This document shows, in pieces, positions 14,840 through 24,682 of a stretch of DNA of 64,000 nt. Below the pieces are notes generated by a model. The model had not been told where the DNA came from, searched no databases, and saw nothing but the letters and a program-made list of their open reading frames with translations. This stretch comes from Trebonia sp964581815 (lineage in GTDB: Bacteria; Actinomycetota; Actinomycetes; Streptosporangiales; Streptosporangiaceae). Every line of letters begins with the position of its first letter. Positions within the stretch are counted from its first letter, which is position 1. The stretch spans positions 62,001 to 126,000 of the forward strand of contig CAZORE010000004.1 in NCBI GenBank assembly GCA_964581815.1, written 5' to 3'. The translations under genes were made by a program, and so were the position numbers.

Positions 14840-17726
14840 CTACCCGACGGGCTGCACGTCGGGTCCGGTGAACTCGTGACGCCCCGGCCCGACATGGAAA
14901 ACAGCTTCGCCCGCGCCGAGCAACCCCGGGAAGGGGCCGACCGACTGCGGGGAGCGTCCCGCCGCGTCGCGGACCGCCGCGGCGTCCGCGCTCGGCACGT
15001 GCACGCTGGCCCGGACTCCTCCCGGGAGCTCCACCCGGTAGCTGAGCCGGCCGCCGGAACGCTCCCAGCCGGCCCGGACCGGCCCGCGCACCGACCGGTA
15101 GCTCCCGCTGGCCGCCGCCAGCGACCCGCCGGGGTGCGGGCGCAGCACCAGGCGGCCGAAGCCGGCCGTGCCTGCCTCCTGGTCGATGCCGAGCACGTAC
15201 CGGTACAGCCACTCGCCCACCGAGCCGAGCGAGTAGTGGTTGAACGAGTTCATCCAGGCCGACTGGAACCCGCGCTCCGCCGACCACCCGTCCCACCGCT
15301 CCCAGATCGTGGTCGCGCCCCGGTCGATCATGTACCGCCAGGACGGGAACGTCCGCTGCGACAGCAGCCGGTAGGCGACCTCGGTGTACCCGGTCGAGCT
15401 GAGCGCCGGCAGCAGGTAGCCGACGCCGACGAAGCCGGTGGCCAGGTGCCCGCCGGCGGCGCCGATCGCCTTCACCAGGTGCCCGGCGGCGGCCGCGCGC
15501 AGCTCATCGGGGATGAGGTCAAGGTGCAGGCCGAGAACGTAGGCGGTCTGGGTGCCCGAGGCCAGCTGGCCGTCGCCGGAAACGAACGCGTCGGCGAACG
15601 CCGCGCCGATCTTCGCCCGCAGCTCCCGGTACCGCGCGGCGTCGTCGGCCCGGCCGACGGCCGCGGCGAGCTCGGCGAGCAGCGCGGCGTCGTGGGCCCA
15701 GTAGGCGGTGGCGAGCAGCTCGCGCGGCGTGTCGTCGGCGCCGGGGGCGAGCCAGTCGTTGTAGCTGTGACCGAGCTCCCGCGTCCGCAGGAAGCCGGGA
15801 TTGCCGCGCTCGATGAAGTCCATCCACGCGGTCATCGCACCGAAGTGCCGCGCGGGCAGCCCGCGGTCGCCGTACATCTTCCACACCGTCCACGGCACGA
15901 TCACGCCCGCGTCCCCCCAGGCGGGCGCGCCGGCGCCGGGAAAGTTGAGCCGGGGCGCGATGTCGGGGAAGGCGCCGGAGGGGAACTGGGCCTCGGCCAC
16001 GTCGTCGAGCCACTTCGCGAAGAACGCCGCGACGTCGCGGTTGTAGCAGGCGGTGCGGGCGAAGATCTGCGCGTCGCCCAGCCAGCCAAGGCGCTCGTCG
16101 CGCTGCGGGCAGTCGGTGGGGACGCTGATGAAGTTGCCGCGCTGGCCCCAGTCGATGTTGCGGAACAGCTGGTCGAGCCACGGCTCGGTTGACGCGAACG
16201 ACCCGGTCGCGTCGATGTCCGAGTGCACCACGCGCGCGGTGATGTCGCCGGGCCCCGGCTCGCCCGGGTACCCGGTCAGCTCGGCGTACCTGAAGCCGTG
16301 CAGCGTGAAGTGCGGCTCGAGCAGCGCGGGCCCCCCGGCCAGCACGTACTCATCCGCCTGGCGCGCGGTCCGCAGGTTGTCCGTGTACAGGGCGCCCGCG
16401 TCGTCCAGCACCTCGGCGTGCCGTACCCGGATGGTGGTGCCGGCCGGCCCGGTCGCCCGCACCCGGAGCCAGCCCGTCAGGTTCTGCCCGAAGTCGACGA
16501 GGTACGTCCCCGCCGCGGTCCGGGACACCGCGGCCGGCTCGATCTCCTGCGTGACGCGGACCGGCACGCCCGGGTCGGCGGCGATGACCCGCTCGTCGAG
16601 CGGCCGTGCGTGCACCGCGCGCCACCCGGGCGAGTCAGCGCCGTCCGGTGTGACCCCGTGGTCAGCAGCCCCGTGGTNNNNNNNNNNNNNNNNNNNNNNN
16701 NNNNNNNNNNNNNNNNNNNNNNNNNNNNNNNNNNNNNNNNNNNNNNNNNNNNNNNNNNNNNNNNNNNNNNNNNNNNNCCCCGTGGTCAGCAGCCCCGTGG
16801 TTGCCAGCCCCGTGGTTGCCAGCACAGTCCCAGCCGTCGAGCGCGAGCCGCAGGTCCTGCCGCTCCCCCATCAGCAGGTCGGCGTGCCTGATGTCGGCCG
16901 ACCGCCCCGTCCACTCCTCATCGGTCACCACCTGCGCCGCGGTCCCGTCGGCCAGGGTGATGTCCAGCTGGGCGAGCAGCTCGGGCGTGGCGCCGTAGTG
17001 CGCCCCGGCGCGCTTGGCGTCGAACCCGACGAAGCCGCAGTACCAGCCGTCACCGAGGATCGCGCCGAGCACGTTCTCCCCGGGCTTGATCAGGTCGGTC
17101 ACGTCGTAGCTCTGGTAAAGCACCCGCTGGTGGTAGTCCGTCCAGCCAGGGGCGAGGTGCGCGTCGCCGACCCGGTGGCCGTTCAGCCGGGCCTCGTACA
17201 GGCCGAGCGCGGTAACGTGCAGCCGGGCCGCGGCGACCGGGCCCGCCACGGTGAACGAGCGGCGCAGGTGGGGCGCGGGGCGCAGCGCGCTGATCACCGC
17301 GTCCGGCCGGCCGGGCTGGGACGGCGGGGTGAAGTCCTCCCGAACCGGCCCGAGCCCGATCCAGGACGCCGTCCAGTCACCCGGGCCGAGCTCCACCTCG
17401 AACGACGCGGGGTCGCTCCACGGCGACGCGGTCCCCGCGGCGTCCCAGACCCGGGCCCGCCACTCGTACCGGCCGCCGGGCACGAGCGGCGGGCCCGCGT
17501 ACGGCACGTCGGCGGAGTCATCCGATAGCGTCTGCCCGCTGTCCCAGGAGGGGGGACCGTCGCCGAGTCCGCCGCCTCCGTTCGGTAGCACCTGTATCTG
17601 GTACGCCTGCTGCAGGCCGTCGCCGGACAGCCGCCAGCCGAACCGGACGCGGTCCGGTGCGATGCCGAGGGGGTTTTCCAGGTGAGCGCAGCGCAGGCCA
17701 ACAGGGGGGAGCCCAACGGGGGTCAC
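14840..17726 (-). CDS. GH78 alpha-L-rhamnosidase, interrupted by an assembly gap
   Basis: A large cytoplasmic glycosidase that removes terminal L-rhamnose. The N-terminal part (GTG 17726, GTGA overlap with the permease stop) has the Bac_rhamnosid_N region (LRCAHLENPLGI, then the LNGHRVGDAHLAPGWTDYH segment). The C-terminal part holds the (alpha/alpha)6 barrel with VPTDCPQRDERLGW and WNSFNHY-like WMNSFNHYS segments carrying the acidic catalytic residues. The two parts lie in different frames across 100 N. Removing the N and one copy of a 24-bp duplicated flank (16678-16801) restores one frame of about 920 residues, normal for GH78. No signal peptide, so oligosaccharides are probably imported first. 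Confidence 0.9.
16678..16777. other. Assembly gap (100 N) inside the rhamnosidase gene
   Basis: Exactly 100 N. The 24 bases to the left (16654-16677) are identical to the 24 bases to the right (16778-16801), and the right flank continues with more CCCCGTGGT-type short repeats. The contigs probably overlap here; local repetition in a Gly/Asn/His-rich coding stretch explains the failed join. Confidence 0.95.
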
Positions 17727-18643
17727 AGCTTTGTTGCTCCTTCGGTCAGGCCGGAGACGAAATAGCGCATGGTGAAGCCGACGAGGATGAACATCGGCAC
17801 GGTGGCGATGACGAACGCGGCGAAGATCGCGCCGCCGTTGGACAGGTTGGTGCCGAAGCTGCCGACGAACTGCTGTACCCCGGGGGAGATAGTGATCTTG
17901 TTCGGGTCCTGGATGACGATCGTGGGCCACAGGTAGTCGCCCCAGACGTTGATCGTGACCAGGATCGCGCCGGTGAGCAGCACCGGGCGGGTCAGCGGCA
18001 CGACGATCCGCGCCAGTACCTGCCGCTCGGCGGCGCCGTCCACGCGGGCGCTTTCCAGCAGCTCGCGGGGGATCTGCTCGAAGAAGCCGCGGAAGATCAG
18101 GACGAGCAGCGGTTGCGAGCTCGCCGCGTACGGCAGGATGAGCGCCCACCAGGTGTTGAAGAAGTGCAGCTTCTGGATGGTGAGGAACAGCGGGATCAGG
18201 GTCAGGGTCGCCGGGACGAACAGCAGCGCCACGTACGCGAGGAACACCACCTCCTTGCCGCGGAAGCGGAGCTGGGAGAACGCGTACGCGCCCAGGGTCG
18301 CGGCGGTGACCCCGATGACGATGGTGGCCGCCGCGACGATGATCGTGTTGAGCAGCTGGTGCGACACGCCGGACCAGGCCAGGACGTAGTTGTGGCTGAC
18401 GAACTGGGTGAACAGCGAGAACACGCCGCTGCCGCCGTAGATGCCCTGCCCGCTCTTGAGCGAGTTGGACGCGACGATGATCAGCGGGAAGTAGGTGAGA
18501 ACGACGATGACCGCGCCGGCGGCGGCGGTCATCCAGACATACCGCCGCCGCCAGAGCGCGGCCCAGGCCGGCCGCCGCCCGCTGGCGGCGGGCGGCTGGC
18601 CGGCTGAGGTTCCCGTGCTTACCACACGTGCACTTGTATTCAC
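17723..18643 (-). CDS. MalG-type sugar ABC transporter permease
   Basis: An integral membrane permease of the carbohydrate CUT1 family with six predicted helices and the ATPase-coupling EAA loop (ESARVDGAAERQVLARIVVP, near the C-terminal third). The frame is open up to 18724 inside the binding-protein gene. GTG 18643, just after the binding-protein stop at 18652, is the most sensible start, though no clear ribosome site precedes it. It overlaps the rhamnosidase start by four bases. No ATPase gene accompanies this importer; a shared MsiK-like ATPase elsewhere is typical for this family in actinomycetes. Confidence 0.9.
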   Translation of the reverse strand: MNTSARVVSTGTSAGQPPAASGRRPAWAALWRRRYVWMTAAAGAVIVVLTYFPLIIVASNSLKSGQGIYGGSGVFSLFTQFVSHNYVLAWSGVSHQLLNTIIVAAATIVIGVTAATLGAYAFSQLRFRGKEVVFLAYVALLFVPATLTLIPLFLTIQKLHFFNTWWALILPYAASSQPLLVLIFRGFFEQIPRELLESARVDGAAERQVLARIVVPLTRPVLLTGAILVTINVWGDYLWPTIVIQDPNKITISPGVQQFVGSFGTNLSNGGAIFAAFVIATVPMFILVGFTMRYFVSGLTEGATKL

Positions 18644-18651
18644 GGGAGGCG

Positions 18652-20178
18652 TCAGTACTGGCTCAGGTTGACGTGGTTGGTCGTGGCCCACTGCTGCGCC
18701 GCGCTGGTCAGCAGCGACTGCCACTGGCTGGAGAAGGCGGAGAAGGAGAGCTGGCCGTCCAGGTACGACTGGACCAGCCGCAGGCCGGAGTTGGTGGCCG
18801 CGGTGGACAGCACGTCGTCGAGCACCACGTCGACCACCGTGCCGACCTTAGCCGACGGGACCAGGCTGCTCAGGCCGGGGATGTTGAGGGTGGGGGCGCC
18901 GGTCTCGGTCGGGATGTCCGCGCCATTCTGGTTGATCGTGATCCAGTTGCCCAGGTGCTGCGGGGTGAACAGCCAGGCCAGGAAGTCCATCACGGTGGCG
19001 GTCTTAGCCGGGGTCATGCTGCTGTCGGCCTGCTGCGAGGTGACGCCCCACTGGCCGTTGCCGTTCGGGCCGCCGATCATGCCGACCGTCGAGGTACCGC
19101 TCGCCAGCGGGCTGGTGGCGGAGGTGATCGGCGGTTCGGGGAAGACCCCGTACTTGCCGGTGAAGTTCAGGGAGTTCAGCTGCGGGAAGTACCAGCTGCC
19201 GCCCCACAGGATGCCGACCTTGCCCTGGACCAGCAGCGTCTCGGTGGTCAGCGGCGGCGTGGTCTGGGTGGGCGGGGAGCAGGCGTCGTAGCCGCTCTGC
19301 CCGCTGCCCGAGTACTGCTCGAGCTGGCCGAGGAGCTTCCATACCTCCGCGTAAGCGGGGTTGTTCATCGAGATGATGCCCTTTTGGATGCCCACGGCGA
19401 CGTCGAGGCCGGTGGTCACCTGGGCGTGGTTGACGTCGAACTTGCTGACCTGGGGAGCCAGCAGCGAGGAGGTGGCGAGCCGCTCGTACCAGGACGGGTT
19501 GCACAGCCCGCCGTCGGCGAACATGATCGGCACCACGCCGGCCGACTTCAGCTTGCCGAGGTCGGCCATGAACTCGGCCCAGGTGGTCGGGGTGGCGGTG
19601 ATCCCGGCCTTGGCGAACGCGTCCTTGCTGTAGAACATGCCGGTCTCGACGTTGGAGCCGAGGATGATGTCGATGTCACCGTTCGGCGAGGTCATGTAGG
19701 GGATGGTGCTCGGCGAGAACAGCGACAGCCAGCTGCTGTTGCCGCTCACGTACGGGTTGGGCTTTTCCAGGTAGGGCTTGATGTTCTGCAGGAAGCCCTT
19801 CGGGATACTGCCCGAGGTGACCGGGCCGTACTGCTCCCAGACGAGGTCCGGGGCGGCGCCGCCGGAGCCCTGGCTCTCCACCGTCGCGTTGGACTGGGTG
19901 ATCGAGGAGCTGTTGTTCGGCAGCCAGTCCACGGTCACGTTCTTGTGCGCGGCCTCGTACTGCGTGGTGAGCGTCTTGAGCCCGGCGTTGTCCGCCGCGC
20001 TGATCGCGCCGGTGTTGGGCGGCAGCACCGCCTTGATGGTGACGGGTGCGCTGCCGGGGCTGGCGGCGGCGCCGCTGCTGGCCGACGAGCCGCCGGACGA
20101 GCAGGCCGCGGCCAGCAGGCCCGCGGCCGCGACCGCGGTGAGGGCGGGCAGGGATCTTCTTCTCGTTACCTTGGACAT
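18652..20178 (-). CDS. Extracellular sugar-binding lipoprotein (CUT1 family)
   Basis: A 508-residue solute-binding protein. It has an N-terminal Arg-rich signal peptide, lipobox LLAAAC near residue 26 and a Ser/Gly/Ala spacer before the mature domain (VTIKAVLPPNTG). GGAGGTGAG precedes ATG 20178. It sits between the two permease genes of a MalEFG-type importer that precedes an alpha-L-rhamnosidase, so a rhamnose-containing oligosaccharide is the likely ligand. At about 500 residues it is larger than most monosaccharide receptors, in keeping with that. Confidence 0.92.
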   Translation of the reverse strand: MSKVTRRRSLPALTAVAAAGLLAAACSSGGSSASSGAAASPGSAPVTIKAVLPPNTGAISAADNAGLKTLTTQYEAAHKNVTVDWLPNNSSSITQSNATVESQGSGGAAPDLVWEQYGPVTSGSIPKGFLQNIKPYLEKPNPYVSGNSSWLSLFSPSTIPYMTSPNGDIDIILGSNVETGMFYSKDAFAKAGITATPTTWAEFMADLGKLKSAGVVPIMFADGGLCNPSWYERLATSSLLAPQVSKFDVNHAQVTTGLDVAVGIQKGIISMNNPAYAEVWKLLGQLEQYSGSGQSGYDACSPPTQTTPPLTTETLLVQGKVGILWGGSWYFPQLNSLNFTGKYGVFPEPPITSATSPLASGTSTVGMIGGPNGNGQWGVTSQQADSSMTPAKTATVMDFLAWLFTPQHLGNWITINQNGADIPTETGAPTLNIPGLSSLVPSAKVGTVVDVVLDDVLSTAATNSGLRLVQSYLDGQLSFSAFSSQWQSLLTSAAQQWATTNHVNLSQY

Positions 20179-20236
20179 TGCGAGAACTCACCTCCGGTGA
20201 GCGGGGGATCGACAGTGATCAGGCGGTCAGCGCCGG

Positions 20237-21145
20237 TTAGGTCCGTGACCGCAGGAGCCGCGTCGCGGCCAGGGTGAAGATGAGCATCACGGCGAACAGC
20301 AGGGTCCCGATGGCCATGCCGTAGCCGTACTGGTCGTTGGAGAACGCGGACTGGTACATGTCCAGGCCGGGCACCAGCGTCGCGGTGCCGGGCCCGCCGT
20401 TGGTGAGCAGCAGGATCGGGATGAAGTTCTGCACCGCGAAGATGCCCGACAGGATCACCACGATCCGGAACTGCGGCATCAAGAGCGGTATGTCGACCGC
20501 GAACACGCGCCGCAACGCGGACATGCCGTCAAGCCGCCCGGCATCGAGCACGTCCCTCGGCAGGTTCTGCAGGCCGCCGAGGAAGATCAGGAACCCGAGG
20601 TTGGAGATCCACGGGAACCCCACCAGCAGGATGGAGGCCAGGGCGACGTGCGGATCGGCCAGCCAGGTCGACTGGGGCAGGCCGACCGCGCTGAAAACCT
20701 TGTCGATCAGCCCGGAGCCCGGCTGGAACAGGTACGCCCAGACCTCGATGAGGACCAGCGGCGGCAGCACGATCGGCAAGACGAGGAGGTACTTGGCCAC
20801 GGCGGCGGCCCGCCGCGGCAGGTGCGACACGATCTCCGCCGCCGTGAACTGCGACACCAGCGTGATCAGGACGCTGCCGCCGACCAGGACCGCGAGGTTC
20901 TTCGCCTCCGTGCCGAACGTCGGCGACTGTACGTACTCCTTGAACTGCGACACCCCGGCGTACGTCGGCGGGGAGAAGCCGTTCCACTGGTAGAACCCGC
21001 CGATGAGGCTGCGCACCGCCGGGTAGTAGCTGAACACCCCGATCAGCAGCAGGCTCGGCAGCAGCAGCACCGCAAGCACCGGCTGGTAGCGCAGGCCGCG
21101 CAACGTGACCTGCGTCCGCGGGGATTGCAGCGTGTCGGTCATCAT
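20237..21145 (-). CDS. MalF-type sugar ABC transporter permease
   Basis: A 302-residue CUT1-family membrane permease with six predicted helices and an EAA loop (DVLDAGRLDGMSALRRVFAV). Two adjacent ATG codons (21145 and 21142) can start it. It is the first gene of the rhamnoside operon (permease, binding protein, permease, rhamnosidase, LacI). A LacI-type palindrome lies 21 bp upstream. Confidence 0.92.
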   Translation of the reverse strand: MMTDTLQSPRTQVTLRGLRYQPVLAVLLLPSLLLIGVFSYYPAVRSLIGGFYQWNGFSPPTYAGVSQFKEYVQSPTFGTEAKNLAVLVGGSVLITLVSQFTAAEIVSHLPRRAAAVAKYLLVLPIVLPPLVLIEVWAYLFQPGSGLIDKVFSAVGLPQSTWLADPHVALASILLVGFPWISNLGFLIFLGGLQNLPRDVLDAGRLDGMSALRRVFAVDIPLLMPQFRIVVILSGIFAVQNFIPILLLTNGGPGTATLVPGLDMYQSAFSNDQYGYGMAIGTLLFAVMLIFTLAATRLLRSRT

Positions 21146-21165
21146 CGTCCCGTATTTCGAGCGAA

Positions 21166-21179
21166 TGAAACGTTTTACA
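21166..21179 (-). promoter_or_regulatory. LacI-type operator before the rhamnoside operon
   Basis: TGAAACGTTTTACA is a near-palindrome centred on CG that fits the general LacI/CcpA-type consensus. It lies 21 bp upstream of the first permease gene and within the 115-150 bp that separate it from the divergent AraC-family gene. It resembles TGGAACGTTTCA at 33348-33359, so the LacI regulator at 13680-14720 may bind both. Confidence 0.65.
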
Positions 21180-21296
21180 TGTTGCAGTGATCATTCGCCA
21201 TCTGATACGGGCGGGCTAGGCCGAGATGCACCGGTACTAGCACAAAATTGACTTTGGACGGTGACGAGGGATTCCGCCCGGCGTAATGTCCCTGCT

Positions 21297-22283
21297 GTGA
21301 CCAAGTACATGGCCGACGTCGACATGCCGATGGACACCAGTCACGACCTGCTGCACTTCACCGAGGGGGCGCTGGTCTACGCCGGCCTGCACCTGCACGA
21401 GACCGGGCACCCACTGCACACGCACAGCTTCGTGGAGATCGCGTTCGTCCGCGGCGGCACGGGCACGCACCACTGCCTGGCCGGGCGGCGCGACCTCAGC
21501 GTCGGCGACGTCATGCTGCTCCGGCCCGGCGTGTGGCACGGCTACGAGGACTGCCAGTGGCTTGAGCTCTACAACTGCTGCTTCAGCAGTGAGCTGCTGC
21601 ACCGGGAACTCGCCTGGACCCGCGAGGACCCGATGCTCGGCTACCTGCTGTGGAGCGCCCCCTACTCGGCGCCGGGGCGCGGCGTCATGTCACTGCACCT
21701 GGAGCAGGCGGCCCTCGACCGGGTCGCGACGCACCTCGAGGCGCTGACCGAGCTGCGGTTCTGCTCCCTTGACCGGTACCGGGGCGACGTGCTCGGCCTG
21801 CTCTCCCTCGTGCTCAGCGAGCTTGGCCGCGCCGCTGCCGCTTCCGGTGGCGCCGACGGCACGGAGCGGGGAGGCCGGCTCCACCCGGCGGTGCGGCGCG
21901 CGATGCGGCTGCTCGAGTCGGACATCGCCCGCCCGTGGACGCTGACCGCGCTAGCCGAGGAGCTGCACTTGGCGCCGGCCTACCTGGTGCGGCTGTTTAA
22001 GGACGCCACCGGCCTGCCGCCCAAGGCGTACCTGGCCCAGCTGCGGGCCGAGCGCGCCGCGGTGCTGCTGCTGCACTCCGACGACCCGATCACCGGCATC
22101 GGCCGCGCGGTCGGCTGGCCGGACCAGAACTACTTCGCCCGCCGGTTCAAGGCGCACTACGGGCTGAGCGCCACCACTTACCGCAGGCAGTTCGCCACCT
22201 GGGCCGCCGAGCACCCGCCTCACGGCACCGTGACCCTGGCCGGGCTCGATCAGCCGGCCGAGGCCGCGAGCAGGGCCACCTGA
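21297..22283 (+). CDS. AraC-family transcriptional activator (sugar-responsive)
   Basis: About 328 residues: an N-terminal cupin ligand domain (HTHSFVEIAFVRGGTGTHH, GDVMLLRPGVWHGY) and a C-terminal pair of AraC helix-turn-helices (LTALAEELHLAPAYLVRLFK, GIGRAVGWPDQNYFARRFKA). The layout matches RhaS/RhaR-type activators. Start uncertain: GTG 21261, GTG 21297 and ATG 21309 are all in frame and no ribosome site is convincing. It is divergent from the rhamnoside importer and probably activates it or the rhamnose genes; the effector is inferred. Confidence 0.88.
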   Translation: MTKYMADVDMPMDTSHDLLHFTEGALVYAGLHLHETGHPLHTHSFVEIAFVRGGTGTHHCLAGRRDLSVGDVMLLRPGVWHGYEDCQWLELYNCCFSSELLHRELAWTREDPMLGYLLWSAPYSAPGRGVMSLHLEQAALDRVATHLEALTELRFCSLDRYRGDVLGLLSLVLSELGRAAAASGGADGTERGGRLHPAVRRAMRLLESDIARPWTLTALAEELHLAPAYLVRLFKDATGLPPKAYLAQLRAERAAVLLLHSDDPITGIGRAVGWPDQNYFARRFKAHYGLSATTYRRQFATWAAEHPPHGTVTLAGLDQPAEAASRAT

Positions 22284-22299
22284 CGGCTTGGAGTCACCG

Positions 22300-22977
22300 T
22301 TACGAGACGCCTGACGGCGGTGCCGCGAATGAAGCCCGCCAGCGGGAAAGCAATCCGCCGGGAACTTCCTCGGCGGTGATCGCGTAGCAAGTGTGGTCTC
22401 GCCACGCGCCGTTGACATGCACTTGCCTCTCGCGGACACCCTCATCACGAAAGCCGAGTTTCTCCACCACCCGGCGCGATGCCTTGTTTTCCGGCTGTAT
22501 GCACGCCTCAATCCGGTGCAGCCGCATGGCCTGGAAGCAGTGGTCGACGACCATCGCCAGCGCCGTGGGCATGATCCCGCATCCGGCGAAGCGCTCGTCG
22601 ACCCAGTAGCCGACCTCGGCCGACCGGAGCGACCCCCAGTCGACGCGGAGCACGGTGACCTGGCCGGCGAATTGCCCGTCATACCAGATCACCCAGCAGG
22701 CGGTGGCTTCAAGCAGCTTATGCAACCGGCTGGAAAGCGCCTCGGCGTAAGACCCAGCCGACGTCTGACGGACCATGGAAGCAAGCCGCTTAGCGCGCGG
22801 AGGCCGCCGCGGCGGCTCGGGGTCGGTGGTCTTCCACGGGCCCAGCCAGGAATTGTTTGCCGCTCCCGCCTCACGGCAGGCGCGCGCGTCAGAGATCCTC
22901 AGCGGCCGGAGCACTAGCGGCCCGTCGAGCAGGCCTGGTTCGACGAGAGTGGCAGACCACCCGCGGATACGTACCAT
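22300..22977 (-). CDS. GNAT N-acetyltransferase, RimJ/RimL type
   Basis: A 225-residue GNAT protein resembling ribosomal-protein-alanine acetyltransferases. It has GPLVLRPLRISDA near the N-terminus, an acetyl-CoA region (RFAGCGIMPTALAMVVDH) and the family motif RIEACIQPENKASRRVVEKLGF. It converges on the AraC gene and ends 17 bp from it. It appears unrelated to the sugar genes on both sides. Substrate unknown; protein N-terminal acetylation is the family norm. Confidence 0.85.
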   Translation of the reverse strand: MVRIRGWSATLVEPGLLDGPLVLRPLRISDARACREAGAANNSWLGPWKTTDPEPPRRPPRAKRLASMVRQTSAGSYAEALSSRLHKLLEATACWVIWYDGQFAGQVTVLRVDWGSLRSAEVGYWVDERFAGCGIMPTALAMVVDHCFQAMRLHRIEACIQPENKASRRVVEKLGFRDEGVRERQVHVNGAWRDHTCYAITAEEVPGGLLSRWRASFAAPPSGVS

Positions 22978-23091
22978 GTTCTTAGTAAAGCCGTCCGAAG
23001 GTGTTCGCTTGCTCGGAAAAGCTCTGATTATGGTATGTAATGACTCATACTTTCGTTTTCGCTTCTTATCCGGTCACCTGAGGCGGCGCCG

Positions 23092-24558
23092 TCAACTGGG
23101 TGCCGCCGTCGCCCAGGCGCGATGAGGGCCGGACGGGGCGTAGCGGCGCAGGCCGGCCACGACCGGGCTGTCCTTGATGAGGGCGCGCAGGCCTGTTAGC
23201 GATTGCGGTGCGGCTTTGAGTGCACGTGCCTGGACTAGGACATTGCCTAGCGCGGTGGCCTCAACCGGGCCGGCGATGACGGGCAGGCCGGTCGCGTCGG
23301 CGGTGAGCTGGCACAGCAGCTCGTTGCGTGACCCGCCGCCGACCACGTGCACCACGTCGGCGTGCCGGCCGGACAGTTCTTGCGCGTCGCTTACCGCGCG
23401 GCGGTAAGCGATGGCCAGGCTGTCGAGGATGCAGCGGGTGAACTCGACCGGGGTTTCCGGCACCGGACGGCCGCGTTTGCTCAGCCATTGCGCGATCCGT
23501 CCTGGCATGTCGTCGGGCGGCAGGAAGACGGGGTCGTCGGCGTCGATGACGAACCGCAGCCGCGGTTCCCTCGCCGCCGCTTTCAGCAGTGCTTCCACTG
23601 GGCCCGCCGCCTTGCCCCAGTGCCGCTGGCACTCCTGCAGCAGCCACAGCCCGCTGACATTGCGCAGGTAACGGACGGTCCCGTCGATGCCGGCCTCGTT
23701 GGTGAAGTTCGCCGTCCGGCTCGCCTCGGTCGCCACCGGCCGGTCAAGCTCCATGCCGACCAGCGACCAGGTGCCCGAGGAGATGTAGGCAAAGTTCGGC
23801 CCGTCCGCCGGGACCGCGGCCACCGCGGACGCGGTGTCGTGCGACCCGACGGCGACCAGGGGCAGCGGCTTGCCGTCTGCCCCGTGCAGCCCGCCGTGCT
23901 CGCCGTCGGCGGTGCCCTTGACCCGCCCGATCACGTCTCCCGGTTGCCGCAACTTCGGAAACAGGCCTGGCGGGACCCTGGCGCGCTCCATCAGCCCGGT
24001 CGCCCAGGTCCGCGAGGCCACGTCGAGCAGCGCGGTCGTCGACGCGTTCGTCACCTCGGCGCCGACTTCCCCGGTCAGCCAGTAAGCCAGCAGGTCAGGG
24101 ATCAAGAGCAATGTCTTCGCGGCGTCGAGCGCCGGGGTCTTCGCCGCGGCGGCGAGCTGATAGATCGTGTTGAACGGCAGGTGTTGTATGCCGGTGACCG
24201 CGTACAGCTCATTCGCGTCAACCGGGATGGTGATCCCGTCCGTCCGCCGGTCCCGGTAGTGCACCGGGTTGCCCATCAGGGCCCCGGACTCGTCGAGCAG
24301 CCCGTAGTCGCACCCCCAGGAATCGATCCCGGCGCTGGCCAGAGGAAACGCGGCCGAGGCTTTCCTCAGCCCGTTGAGCATGTCCGCGTAGAGCCGCAGG
24401 ATGTCCCAGTGCAGCGTGCCGCCGGCCAGCACGGGCTCGTTCGAGAACCGGCTCACCTCATGCAGTTCTATGCCGTCCGCGCCGACCCGGGCGGCGATTA
24501 CCCGGCCACTCGACGCGCCCAGGTCAACGCCGGCGACAGTGACGGGTTTCATGCGCAT
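23092..24558 (-). CDS. rhaB: L-rhamnulokinase
   Basis: A 488-residue FGGY-family kinase that phosphorylates L-rhamnulose at O1. It shows the N-terminal phosphate-1 motif GVDLGASSGRV, SAGIDSWGCDYGLLD, the RDRRTDG segment typical of rhamnulokinases, and the C-terminal adenosine motif VVGGGSRNELLCQLTAD. ATG 24558; a second in-frame ATG two codons on is possible. It is the last gene of the run mutarotase, isomerase, aldolase-dehydrogenase, kinase. Confidence 0.95.
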   Translation of the reverse strand: MRMKPVTVAGVDLGASSGRVIAARVGADGIELHEVSRFSNEPVLAGGTLHWDILRLYADMLNGLRKASAAFPLASAGIDSWGCDYGLLDESGALMGNPVHYRDRRTDGITIPVDANELYAVTGIQHLPFNTIYQLAAAAKTPALDAAKTLLLIPDLLAYWLTGEVGAEVTNASTTALLDVASRTWATGLMERARVPPGLFPKLRQPGDVIGRVKGTADGEHGGLHGADGKPLPLVAVGSHDTASAVAAVPADGPNFAYISSGTWSLVGMELDRPVATEASRTANFTNEAGIDGTVRYLRNVSGLWLLQECQRHWGKAAGPVEALLKAAAREPRLRFVIDADDPVFLPPDDMPGRIAQWLSKRGRPVPETPVEFTRCILDSLAIAYRRAVSDAQELSGRHADVVHVVGGGSRNELLCQLTADATGLPVIAGPVEATALGNVLVQARALKAAPQSLTGLRALIKDSPVVAGLRRYAPSGPHRAWATAAPS

Positions 24559-24635
24559 TCCCGCAGTGCCGGGCGTGACAGCAGGGACGGCCGAGACGGG
24601 CCGCGCGCCCTCTCCGCGGCGTCGCGACCGTTCCG

Positions 24636-24657
24636 ACCATCATGAAGGGTTGATGGT
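24636..24657 (-). promoter_or_regulatory. Small hairpin in the gap between aldolase and kinase genes
   Basis: ACCATCA (24636-24642) pairs with TGATGGT (24651-24657) across an 8-nt loop in the 124-bp gap before rhaB. It may be an operator or a weak attenuator that lets the kinase be expressed separately. No other element is evident in this gap. Confidence 0.35.
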
Positions 24658-24682
24658 GCTATCACGCCGCGGCAGTGCCGCG

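Noticed and set aside
16654..16801. 24-bp exact duplication as a transposon footprint
   Set aside because: It flanks an N run and merging it restores the rhamnosidase frame; no element is involved.
16662..18149. Rhamnosidase start upstream of 17726
   Set aside because: The upstream extension reads the permease gene in a wrong frame; GTG 17726 makes the expected four-base overlap and starts the conserved domain.
18628..20277. 549-residue plus-strand frame over the sugar-binding protein
   Set aside because: It is the antisense shadow of a lipoprotein gene with signal peptide, lipobox and a strong ribosome site.
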